DNA of 63,879 bases from CAVTBX01 sp963733135 (GTDB lineage: Bacteria > Actinomycetota > Thermoleophilia > Gaiellales > Gaiellaceae): NCBI GenBank assembly GCA_963733135.1, contig CAVTBX010000001.1, positions 1 to 63,879 on the forward strand, read 5' to 3'. Below are positions 9,119 to 17,162 of the stretch, piece by piece (the first letter of the stretch is position 1; the number at the start of each line of letters is the position of its first letter). The notes below the pieces were generated by a model that saw only the letters and a program-made list of their open reading frames with translations, ran no database searches and was not told where the DNA came from. A program made the translations under genes and the position numbers.

Positions 9119-9131
9119 TAGGCTCTGTCCG
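9119..9131 (+). promoter_or_regulatory. leaderless-type promoter -10 for the sulfite-oxidase-like gene
   Basis: TAGGCT (TANNNT consensus) at 9119-9124 lies 6 bases before the GTG start at 9131, and no ribosome-binding site is present. This spacing puts the transcription start at or beside the start codon. No clear -35 element is seen. Confidence 0.5.
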
Positions 9132-10216
9132 TGCAGGAGTCCAGCCTGGCCGGATCGGCCGACATCACGCTGACGGAGCTCCAGCTCGCGACGCGAAATC
9201 ATGGGATGCCGCTCGAGGCTCTCCGCTACCCGGTGACGCCGATCGGCCTTCACTACCTCCTGACGCACTTCGACATCCCGAACGTCGATCCGGCCAGCTG
9301 GCGGTTGCGGATCGGTGGGCTCGTTCGCCGCGAGATCGAACTCTCGCTCGACGACATCCGCGCTCGGCCTTCGGTGCGTACGCGCGTGACGATGGAGTGC
9401 GCCGGTAACGGAAGGGCCCTCCTCGCGCAGCGTCCGCTCAGCCAGCCGTGGCTCGTCGAGGCGGTCGGCACGGGCGAGTGGGGCGGCACACCGCTCCGGC
9501 CGCTGCTCGAGGAGGCCGGGCTTGACGACGCGGCCGTCGAAGTCCTCTTCACCGGTCTCGACCGGGGGATCGAGGGCCAGGTGGAGCACAACTTCGAGCG
9601 GAGCCTGCCCGTCGACGAGGCTCTCCGTGACGACCTGCTGCTCGCCTACGAGCTGAACGGGCAGCCGCTCCCGCCGCAGCACGGCTTCCCGCTTCGGCTC
9701 GTCGTCCCGGGCTGGTACGGGATGGCGAGTGTGAAGTGGCTCGGGCGGATCACGGCGATCGACCGCCCGTTCGACGGCTACCAGCAGCGCCACAGCTATC
9801 GGCTCAGGCAGGTCGAGGAGGACGAGGGCGAGGCGTTGACCCGCATGGCCCCGCGCGCGCTTATGGTACCGCCGGGTGTGCCCGACTTCCCCACCCGTGA
9901 GCGCCTCGTCGAGCTCGGCGCGTGTGAGATCGAGGGACGCGCCTGGTCGGGTTGGGCGCCGGTCACGAGCGTCCAGGTGAGCACCGACGGCGGCGCCTCC
10001 TGGGAGGACGCCGAGGTGGAACAGGACACGGCGCCGTTCGCGTGGACGGCGTGGCGCTACACCTGGACGCCCGACACACCGGGTCGCTACGTGCTCACGT
10101 GCCGGGCCGGCGACGCGGCCGGGAACGACCAGCCGGTCGACCCGTCGTGGAACCTCGGTGGCTACGCGAACAACGCCGTGCAGCGGGTCGCCGTGACAGT
10201 GCGCCGGGCTTCCTGA
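9131..10216 (+). CDS. sulfite-oxidase-family molybdopterin-dependent oxidoreductase
   Basis: Sulfite-oxidase-family protein of 361 aa: Oxidored_molyb domain (about 40-215), then a Mo-co dimerisation (Ig-like) domain (about 235-358). The Mo-ligating cysteine is C90 in TMECAGNGR, and the pterin-binding stretch includes GFPLRLVVPGWYGMASVKWL. No Tat or Sec signal is visible at the N-terminus, so the protein is probably cytoplasmic, unlike YedY/MsrP and most bacterial sulfite dehydrogenases. No heme or cytochrome partner gene is adjacent. The true substrate (sulfite or another oxo-transfer substrate) is not decided by sequence. Start is GTG at 9131. Confidence 0.92.
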   Translation: MQESSLAGSADITLTELQLATRNHGMPLEALRYPVTPIGLHYLLTHFDIPNVDPASWRLRIGGLVRREIELSLDDIRARPSVRTRVTMECAGNGRALLAQRPLSQPWLVEAVGTGEWGGTPLRPLLEEAGLDDAAVEVLFTGLDRGIEGQVEHNFERSLPVDEALRDDLLLAYELNGQPLPPQHGFPLRLVVPGWYGMASVKWLGRITAIDRPFDGYQQRHSYRLRQVEEDEGEALTRMAPRALMVPPGVPDFPTRERLVELGACEIEGRAWSGWAPVTSVQVSTDGGASWEDAEVEQDTAPFAWTAWRYTWTPDTPGRYVLTCRAGDAAGNDQPVDPSWNLGGYANNAVQRVAVTVRRAS

Positions 10217-10270
10217 CACGTCCGAACGGGCCATGTGTTTCGTCCGACAAGACGCTTACGCTCTCGACCG

Positions 10271-10903
10271 GTGGCACGCTACGCCCCCTTGGCCGGAATC
10301 GGTGCGGTGATCCTCTGGATCATCGGCACGTTCCTCCTCGAGAAGGACGACCGGCCCGAGGGGAAGGACACAGCAGCATTCGTTGCCTGGGTGGAGAAGA
10401 ACGACACCGCACTCGTCGCGGGTGGGATCATCTTCGCGTTCGGTGTCGTGTTCTTCCTCTGGATGCTCGGGAGCCTCCGCTCGGCGCTCATGGGTGCTGA
10501 GGGCCGCGCCGGCCGGCTCTCCTCGATTGCGTTCGGAGGCGGTGTAGCAACCTCGGTCTGCATGATGGCGCTCTACCTGCCGCACGCTCAAGCCGGCCTC
10601 GACCACGAGAACATCTCCGACACCTCAGTCGACGCGCTGGTGCACGTCGGCGACGCGTTCTACGGCGGTGTCGAGCTGTTCTCGATTCCCTTGCTTCTCG
10701 CCACTGCGATTGCGACGCTGCGACATGGGCCGCTTCCGCGCTGGTTCGGGTGGCTCAGCCTGGTGCTCGCGTTGATCATGGCGATACCGCCGATCGGCTG
10801 GGTGGGAGTTTTCCTCGGCCTCCCGCTCTGGGTGCTCCTGGCCTCGGTGTTGCTCTTCCGCCGATCGGCAGACGACATCACCACCGCCAACCAAAGGGTC
10901 TAG
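10271..10903 (+). CDS. predicted integral membrane protein (DUF4386-like layout)
   Basis: Hydrophobic protein of 210 aa with about six membrane segments: near 5-22, 45-68, 80-100, 125-145, 155-175 and 180-200. A loop between segments 3 and 4 has ENISDTSVDALVHVGDAFYGG. The layout resembles DUF4386-type membrane proteins, but I do not recognise a specific family. GTG at 10271 is chosen because TACGCT at 10257-10262 gives leaderless-promoter spacing; an in-frame GTG at 10235 would add 12 Arg-rich residues. No functional link to neighbours is evident. Confidence 0.75.
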   Translation: MARYAPLAGIGAVILWIIGTFLLEKDDRPEGKDTAAFVAWVEKNDTALVAGGIIFAFGVVFFLWMLGSLRSALMGAEGRAGRLSSIAFGGGVATSVCMMALYLPHAQAGLDHENISDTSVDALVHVGDAFYGGVELFSIPLLLATAIATLRHGPLPRWFGWLSLVLALIMAIPPIGWVGVFLGLPLWVLLASVLLFRRSADDITTANQRV

Positions 10904-11002
10904 CGCCACCGTCCGGTCAGCGCTGCCTGAGCCGGTGCGACGTTCGGGCGCCTTGCAAGCGATACTCCGCCGACCGGAACGCGACGAAACGGAGACCGAT
11001 CG

Positions 11003-12007
11003 ATGGCGCGTCCAGTCACGTTGTTCACGGGCCAGTGGGCCGACCTGCCGATCGAGCAGCTCGCCACCAAGGCTGGAGAGTGGGGCCTCGACGGGCTCGA
11101 GCTCGCGTGCTGGGGCGACCACTTCGAGGTCGACAAGACGCTCTCCGATGACGGGTACGCGAGAGGCCGGCGCGAGCTTCTGGAGCGAAACGAACTCGGG
11201 TGCTGGGCGCTCGGCGCGCACCTCGTCGGGCAGGCCGTTTGTGACCCGATCGACGCGAGGCACCAGGCGATCCTCCCACCCGAGGTTTGGGACGACGGCG
11301 ACCCGGAGGGCGTGCGGCAGCGAGCCGCCGAGCGGATGAAGGACACGGCGCGCGCCGCGGCCAAGCTCGGTGTCGAGCAGGTCAACGGCTTTAGCGGCTC
11401 GGCGATCTGGCACCAGATCTACTCCTTCCCGCCCAACGACTTCGACGAGATCGAGCGCGGCTACCAGGACTTCGCGGAGCGCTGGGGCCCGATCATGGAC
11501 GTGTTCGGGGAGGAGGGGGTGCGCTTCGGGCTCGAGGTGCACCCGACCGAGATCGCCTACGACTTCGTCACCACCCGCAAGGCCCTCGACGCCATCGGCG
11601 GTCATCCCGCGTTCGGGATCAACCTCGACCCGAGCCACTTCAGCCACCAGTTCCTCGACACGGCAGCCTTCGCGCGCGAGTTCGCCGATCGCATCTACCA
11701 CGTGCACGTGAAGGACTCGCGTCGGCGTCTCGACGGCCGCCGTTCGATCCTCGCATCGCACCTGAACTTCGGCGAGGAGGCGCGCGGCTGGGACTTCGTC
11801 TCGCCCGGCCACGGCGATGTCGACTTCGAGGAGTTCGTCCGCGCCCTGAATGCAATCGGGTACACGGGGCCGCTCTCGATCGAGTGGGAGGACTCCGGCA
11901 TGGATCGCGAGTGGGGGGTTCAGGACGCCGTGGCCTTCTGTCGGCGGCTCGACTTCACGCCGTCCGAGCTCGCGTTCGATGCGGCCATGCAGCGGAGCGA
12001 GGCGTGA
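11003..12007 (+). CDS. sugar phosphate isomerase/epimerase (xylose-isomerase-like TIM barrel)
   Basis: AP_endonuc_2/xylose-isomerase-like TIM barrel protein, 334 aa. Metal-binding signatures are visible in order: VNGFSGSAIWH, FGLEVHPTEI (Glu ligand), FGINLDPSHF (Asp/His), YHVHVKDSRR (His) and a final Glu in LSIEWEDSG. Such enzymes interconvert ketoses or dehydrate inositol derivatives. The stop overlaps the start of a Gfo/Idh/MocA oxidoreductase as GTGA, a pairing typical of inositol or modified-sugar catabolism. The ATG at 11003 follows a GGAGA-type ribosome site. Confidence 0.9.
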   Translation: MARPVTLFTGQWADLPIEQLATKAGEWGLDGLELACWGDHFEVDKTLSDDGYARGRRELLERNELGCWALGAHLVGQAVCDPIDARHQAILPPEVWDDGDPEGVRQRAAERMKDTARAAAKLGVEQVNGFSGSAIWHQIYSFPPNDFDEIERGYQDFAERWGPIMDVFGEEGVRFGLEVHPTEIAYDFVTTRKALDAIGGHPAFGINLDPSHFSHQFLDTAAFAREFADRIYHVHVKDSRRRLDGRRSILASHLNFGEEARGWDFVSPGHGDVDFEEFVRALNAIGYTGPLSIEWEDSGMDREWGVQDAVAFCRRLDFTPSELAFDAAMQRSEA

Positions 12008-13167
12008 GCGAGCCGGCGACGGGCGTCGGCGCGGCGCCGTCGGTCGGCGTGGCCGGGGAGGTCGGCGAGATCGGCGTCGGGATGCTCGGCTACGCCTTCA
12101 TGGGCAAGGCGCACTCGAACGCCCTCCGGACGCTGGCGTACATGACCTGGCCGCCCCCGCTTCGCCCGCGGCTCGTCGCGATCGCGGGACGGAACGCGGA
12201 GGCCGTCGCCAACGCGGCCGAGCGGTACGGCTTCGAACGTTCGGTGACGGACTGGCGCGAGCTCATCGCCGACCCAGAGATCGGGCTGCTCGACAACAAC
12301 GGGCCGAACGACCTCCACGCGGAGCCTTCGATCGCTGCGGCGGAAGCCGGCAAGCATGTGATCTGCGAGAAGCCGCTCGGCCGTGACGCGGACGAGAGCT
12401 ACGAGATCTGGCAGCGCGTCGCCGCCACCGGCGTCAAGCACATGTGCGCCTTCAACTACCGCTTCGTGCCGGCCAACCGGCTCGCGCGGGAGCTGCTCGA
12501 GGCGGGCGAGATCGGCGAGATCCGCCACTTCCGCGGTGCCTACCTGCAGGACTGGGGTGACGATTCGAGCCTCGATACCTGGCGCTTCAAGGCGTCCGAG
12601 GCTGGCTCGGGCGCGCTCGGCGACCTGGGCGCGCACGTCGTCGACCTCGCCCACTTCCTGGTTGGGGGCATCGCCTCGGTAGGCGCCCTCGCCACGACCT
12701 TCATCGAGGGCCGCGAGGTTGATGACGCGATCGAGGCCGCGGTCGCATTCGAGAACGGAGCGGTCGGGACGATCGAAGCGACTCGGCTCGCGCTGGGGCA
12801 CAGGAACGGCCTCGTCTGGGAAATCAACGGTTCGAAGGGGTCGCTCTCGTTCGACCTCGAGCGGCTGAACGAGCTCCAGGTGTTTCGTGCCGACGGCGAT
12901 CGCGCACGCGGTTTCAAGACCGTGAAGGTCTCAGAGGCCGACCACCCGTTCTGGGAGCACTGGTGGCCGCCGGGTCACATGATCGGGTGGGAGCACACCT
13001 TCGTCCACGAGCTCCACCACCTGCTGACCGCGATCCGCGACGACGGCGACGTGCGGCCGTACGGCGCGGACTTCGAGGACGGATACCGCGCCGCCGAGGT
13101 GTGTGACGCGATCGTCCGCTCCGCCAAAACGGGCGAGCAGCAGGAGATCGCATACCGCTCCGCGTAA
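12004..13167 (+). CDS. Gfo/Idh/MocA-family oxidoreductase
   Basis: NAD(P)-dependent sugar or cyclitol dehydrogenase, 387 aa. Residues 23-150 form the Rossmann domain (VGMLGYAFMGKAHSNAL; nucleotide/substrate motif CEKPLGRD with E122-K123-P124). The C-terminal alpha/beta domain carries GSGALGDLGAHVVDLAHFL, containing the conserved Asp and His of the active site. GTG at 12004 is used: it overlaps the isomerase TGA as GTGA. The first 20 residues are Gly/Ala/Val-rich and outside the fold. It likely oxidises a hydroxyl on the same substrate handled by the isomerase. Confidence 0.92.
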   Translation: MSEPATGVGAAPSVGVAGEVGEIGVGMLGYAFMGKAHSNALRTLAYMTWPPPLRPRLVAIAGRNAEAVANAAERYGFERSVTDWRELIADPEIGLLDNNGPNDLHAEPSIAAAEAGKHVICEKPLGRDADESYEIWQRVAATGVKHMCAFNYRFVPANRLARELLEAGEIGEIRHFRGAYLQDWGDDSSLDTWRFKASEAGSGALGDLGAHVVDLAHFLVGGIASVGALATTFIEGREVDDAIEAAVAFENGAVGTIEATRLALGHRNGLVWEINGSKGSLSFDLERLNELQVFRADGDRARGFKTVKVSEADHPFWEHWWPPGHMIGWEHTFVHELHHLLTAIRDDGDVRPYGADFEDGYRAAEVCDAIVRSAKTGEQQEIAYRSA

Positions 13168-13205
13168 GGCCTCGTAGCGCGCGAGGCGTGTGAGAGGATC
13201 GGCCC

Positions 13206-14164
13206 GTGCGTGCTGTCGTCGTCAAGGAGATCGGCTCACCGCCCGAGGTTGGTGAGGTTCCCGAACCGGAGGCGGCCGACGGCCGGCAGCCGGTCGAGGT
13301 CGTCGCCGCCGGGCTGAACCCGATCGACATCGCCGTCTGCGCCGGGCGCTACTTCGGAGGGCACCCGGACGTGCCGTACGTGCCCGGCGCGGAGGGCGTG
13401 GCTCGGCTTCCCGACGGAAGGCTCGGCTACCTCCACGGCGACGGGCTGGGCACCAACCGGAACGGGACTTTCGGCGAGTTGGCGCTCTACGCCCCGGAGG
13501 AGGCGTTTCCGATCCCGGACGGAGTCGAGCCCGAGCTCGCGGCATCGCTGGGGGTGGCTGGGCTTGCCGGCTGGGTGCCACTAGCCTGGCGCGCGCCCGT
13601 GCGACCCGACGACACGGTGCTCGTCCTCGGTGCAACGGGAACGGTCGGGCTAGTGGCAGTTCAGGCGGCGAGGACGCTCGGCGCCAAGCGCGTCGTCGCC
13701 GCCGGGAGGAACGAGGTGGCGCTTGAGCGCGCGAAGGAGCGCGGCGCCGACGCGGTCGTCCGCCTCGACGGGGACACCGATCTCGAGGAGGCGTTCCGGG
13801 AGGCCTGCGGCGGTGACGGCCCGACGCTCATCCACGACCCGCTCTGGGGCGAGCCGGCCCGAGCCGCGATCGAGGCTGCGGCCAAGGGCGCCCGGATGGT
13901 GAACCTCGGCCAGTCGGCCGGCCCGGACTCGAACCTGCGCTCGGGCGCGGTCCGCGGCAAGAGCCTCGACATCCTCGGCTACACGAACTTCGCGGTGCCG
14001 CGCGACGAGTTGGCGCGGCAATACACCGCGCCTCTGCGAACTCGCCCAGGCCGGCGAAGTCGTAGTCGACATCGAGACCGTTCCGCTCGGCGACATCAGC
14101 GGAAGCCTGGCAGCGTCAGGCGGAGAGCCCGAACGTGAAGCTCGTCGTTCTTCCCCAGACCTAA
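13206..14164 (+). pseudogene. zinc-less MDR-family quinone oxidoreductase, two compensating frameshifts near the 3' end
   Basis: Medium-chain dehydrogenase/reductase of the quinone oxidoreductase type, about 319 codons. N-terminal GroES-like domain: VEVVAAGLNPIDIAVCAGRY and VPYVPGAEGVARL. Rossmann domain: VLVLGATGTVGLVAVQAAR. The frame is lost near 14030, after RDELARQY. The next stretch, CELAQAGEVVVDIETVPL, is in a second frame, and the end, EAWQRQAESPNVKLVVLPQT, is in a third, entered near 14101 and stopping with TAA at 14162-14164. Only two single-base indels are needed and every segment looks conserved, so sequence error is plausible. The stop overlaps the ribosome site of the next gene. 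Confidence 0.8.
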
Positions 14165-14174
14165 GGAGATCCCC

Positions 14175-14468
14175 ATGGCGTACGTGCTCGTGGCGAAGTG
14201 GAAGGCGAAGGAGGGAGAGGAACAAGCGGTTCAGGCCGCACTCGAGAAGATCGCGGGCCCGACGCGCGAGGAGCCGGGCTGCCTCATGTGGCAGCCGCAC
14301 CGCGATCCCGAGGATCCACGCGTGTTCCTCTTCTACGAGCAGTACACGGACGCCGCCGCGTTCGAGGCGCACGGCGCGTCGGAGCACTTCCAGGAGCATG
14401 GCCTCGGCGATGCCATCCCGCGGCTCGAGAGCCGCGAGCGCTCCTTCTACGAGACGCTCGACTTCTGA
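14175..14468 (+). CDS. antibiotic biosynthesis monooxygenase (ABM) family protein
   Basis: Small dimeric alpha/beta ferredoxin-like protein of 97 aa, YgiN/ABM type: MAYVLVAKWKAKEGEE, REEPGCLMWQPHRDPEDP, FLFYEQYTDAAAFEAH. Members include quinol monooxygenases and heme-degrading enzymes; no heme or cofactor ligand can be assigned here. Start ATG at 14175 has an AAGGAG site 5 bases upstream. The stop TGA is directly followed, in the same reading frame, by the MFS transporter reading frame, which lacks a usual start codon. Confidence 0.88.
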   Translation: MAYVLVAKWKAKEGEEQAVQAALEKIAGPTREEPGCLMWQPHRDPEDPRVFLFYEQYTDAAAFEAHGASEHFQEHGLGDAIPRLESRERSFYETLDF

Positions 14469-15640
14469 AGCAACGGTCGAGCCGGAGCCCTCGCCGCACT
14501 CTTCCTCGCGGCGCTCGCGCTCAGGCCGCAGATCGTCGGGGTCGGCCCGCTCTTCCCCGAGATCCAGGAGGACCTCGGTGTCTCCCACGCGGTGGTCGGG
14601 CTCCTCGGGACGATCCCGGTGCTCTGCATGGGCCTCTTCGCCCCGCCAGCGGCCTGGCTTTCCGGCCGCACCGGCACGCGGCTCGCGATCGCCGCGTGCC
14701 TCGGTCTCATCGCCGTCTTCGGCCTAGCCCGCGCCGCAGCCCCGGGAGCCGCGTTGCTCGTCGCGCTCACGTTTCCGGTCGGGATCGGCATGGGGCTCGC
14801 AGGCGCGCTCTTGCCCGTGGCCGTCAAGGAGCGTTTTCCGGATCGCGCCGGCTTCGGGACGAGCGGCTACGTGCTCGGCATCAACGGCGGCGCGGCGATC
14901 GCGGCCGTCCTCGCCGTTCCGATCGCCCACGCCGCAGGAGGATGGCGCGCGTCGCTGGTCGCTTTCTCAGCCGTGGCCGCCGGGCTCCTCGTCGTCTGGC
15001 TCGTCCTGACGCGCGGCGGGCCGCCCCGGCGCGTCGCGGCTGAGCGTCCGCCGCTTCTGCCGCTCCGAAGCCCAGTCGGGTGGTGGCTCGTCCTCCTCTT
15101 CGGGACGATGAGCGTCACGTTCTACGGGCTGAACGCCTGGCTTCCGGACGCCTACGTGGAGGAGGGCTGGAGCGAGTCGTCGGCCGGGGCGCTGGTGGGC
15201 GTCCTGAACGTCCTGACGGTTGTGCCGGTCGTGTTCGTCGCACTGCTGTCGGATCGGCTCGGCTCGCGGCGGCCGTACCTCGTGGGCGCGTCGGCGCTCT
15301 TCCTCGGCGGCGCTGATCGGGTTCGCAGCGCTCCCGGAGGGCGCGTGGGCCTGGGTCGTGATCGGCGGGCTCGGCATCGGGAGCATGTTCCCGCTCGTCA
15401 TGACGCTCCCCCTCGACGCAGAAGAGCGGCCGGACCGTGTCGGTGCGTTGGTCGGGATGATGCTGGGCTTCGGTTACGCGCTCTCGGCGTTCGCGCCGCT
15501 CGTCCTCGGCGCCGTGCGGGACGCGACCGGGTCGTTCGACGCGGTGCTCTGGCTCATCGTCGCGTTCGGCGCGGTTTTTCTCGTCGCGGTCGCGCCGCTC
15601 TCCAAAGAGCGACTGTCAGAACTTGCCGAAACGCTCGTAG
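14469..15640 (+). pseudogene. MFS transporter (CynX/NimT-like), no clear start, frameshifted
   Basis: Major facilitator transporter of about 385 codons with about 12 membrane segments. The N-terminal hallmark LRPQIVGVGPLFPEIQED matches the CynX/NimT type (cyanate, nitroimidazole or small-acid transporters). The open frame begins right after the monooxygenase stop and has no ATG, GTG or TTG before this hallmark. A CTG at 14465, overlapping that stop as CTGA, is in another frame. A second break near 15310 (LFLGGA then LIGFAALPEGAWAWV) moves the rest to another frame. The C-terminus overlaps the convergent RraA gene; the nearest stop of any frame is TAG at 15638-15640, so the 3' end is approximate. 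Confidence 0.72.
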
Positions 15641-16248
15641 GCCTCGAGCGGCGTTATGCCGTCGCGGACTGCTTCTCGCACGTCGTTCTCGGCACTCACG
15701 ACCTCGCGGGCTCGGGCCACCACCTCGTCGCGGCGGGCTGCCGGGACGATCACCACGCCGTCAGCGTCGCCGAGCACCCAGTCCCCGGTCGTGACGCGGA
15801 CGCCGCCGATCTCGACCTCTTCGCCCCAGGCCACGACCTCCCACCGAGGAACCGAGTCCAGGGGTGTTGTGTGACGGCAGAAGACCGGGAAGCCCTGCCG
15901 CTCGATGAACTCGACGTCACGCGTGCCGCCGTCCGTGACTACTCCGGGACAGCCCTTCGCGGCGAGCGCCGTCGCCGAGAGCTCGCCGAACTGCGCGCAC
16001 GTCTCGTCTGCGGTGGCGTACACAGGGACGTGACCTGCCGGGACGTCGCCGAGCACCTGGAGGATGCGTCGGATCGAGGTCTCGTACTCATGGCCCGGAT
16101 GGGAGCGGCCCTCGACCGCGAAGACCGTGCCCTCGAGACGCATGCCGGGGCGAAGCGGCCCGATTGCCGGCGGCAGCGTCTGGCGGCCGAGGCCGAGCGC
16201 GTCGAGGACGTCGGCTACCGCGGCCGTGTAGAGATCAGGCTCGGGCAC
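15616..16248 (-). CDS. RraA-family protein (aldolase / regulator-like)
   Basis: RraA/MenG fold protein, 210 aa. The family includes 4-hydroxy-4-methyl-2-oxoglutarate/oxaloacetate aldolases and the RNase E inhibitor RraA. Motifs: VADVLDALG, GTVFAVEG, the signature VVTDGGTRDVEFI, and GDWVLGDADGVVIVP. Presence at the end of a sugar-acid operon favours a catabolic lyase or decarboxylase role rather than RNase control (inference). GTG at 16248 is chosen; it overlaps the end of the epimerase gene by 14 bases. An ATG at 16278 would add ten Ser/Arg-rich residues that look like read-through of the upstream gene. It ends tail to tail with the MFS gene. Confidence 0.87.
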   Translation of the reverse strand: MPEPDLYTAAVADVLDALGLGRQTLPPAIGPLRPGMRLEGTVFAVEGRSHPGHEYETSIRRILQVLGDVPAGHVPVYATADETCAQFGELSATALAAKGCPGVVTDGGTRDVEFIERQGFPVFCRHTTPLDSVPRWEVVAWGEEVEIGGVRVTTGDWVLGDADGVVIVPAARRDEVVARAREVVSAENDVREAVRDGITPLEAYERFGKF

Positions 16249-17162
16249 GGAAGAGCTCGATCGTCTCGCGGACGGCATCCCGGAGCGGCGTCACCGGCGC
16301 AGGGTGGGCGACACCCTCGAACTCCTCCGGAAAGGGAAGCGGGGTCTCGTCGAACGTGATCGTGCCGGCCGCGTCTGGGGCGGCGGCCTCGATCGCCTCG
16401 ACGATCTCGGCGACGCTGACGGCGGGCCCACCGAGATTCGCCACGAGCGCGCCGCCCTGCTCCGAGCGTCGGGCGGCGTCGACGAATGCCCGAGCCGCAT
16501 CGGGCGCGTAGTGCATCTGCACGCGGCCTCCGAAGGGGACGTGGTACGGCTCTTCGCGCGCCGCCGCCTCCATGGCCAGAGTGGGCCGGCGGTCACGCCG
16601 TGGTCGCGACCGAGCCCGTAGACGACGTACGGACGTAGCCCGACGCTGCCGAGCCCCCGTCCTGCCAGTAGACACGCGCCGCGCCCTCGTTCGCGACCTT
16701 GTGCACGCCGTAGTGGGTGGTCGGCGAGGTCGGCGCGTCCTCGGGAACGGAGGTGGCGCCCGGGCCGTACGCCGCGGCCGAGCTCGCGTACGCCACCCCG
16801 CGAACGGTCTCGCTCCGCGTCGCGGCCTCGAAGACGTTGACGGTTCCGACGACGTTGACGAGGGCGCCCCGCGGCGGGTCTGCCGCGGCGAGCGGCACCA
16901 GCATCGCCGCCAGGTGGATGACGTGCGTGGCCCCGTGCTCGGCCAGCGCGCGCTCGATCGCCGCCAGGTCGGTGACGTCGCCGCGGACGAGCTCGACGTG
17001 CGCCCGCTCGTCCGGCTCCAGCACGAGGTCGAGCCGCCGCGTGTCGTCCCCAAGATCGAAGCCCACGACCGGTACGCCCTCGCGGGCGAGTTGGCGGAGG
17101 ATCCAGGCGCCGATGCACCCGAGCGCGCCTGTGACGAGGAAGCGTTCAGAGCCTTCAGGCAT
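16235..17162 (-). pseudogene. NAD-dependent epimerase/dehydratase, two frameshifts
   Basis: Extended short-chain dehydrogenase (sugar nucleotide epimerase type), about 309 codons. N-terminal Rossmann motif FLVTGALGCIGAWILRQL, then VRGDVTDLAAIERAL, VIHLAAMLVPLA and the YGVHK catalytic pair, all in one frame to YWQDGG (about 16660). GLRPYVVYGLGRDHGVTAG follows in a second frame and PTLAMEAAAREEPYHVPF to the end in a third, entered near 16585. Fixing two single-base indels restores a normal protein. Start ATG at 17162 overlaps the upstream aldehyde dehydrogenase gene by 8 bases. In this operon it may oxidise or epimerise a free sugar or uronate rather than a nucleotide sugar (inference). Confidence 0.8.
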
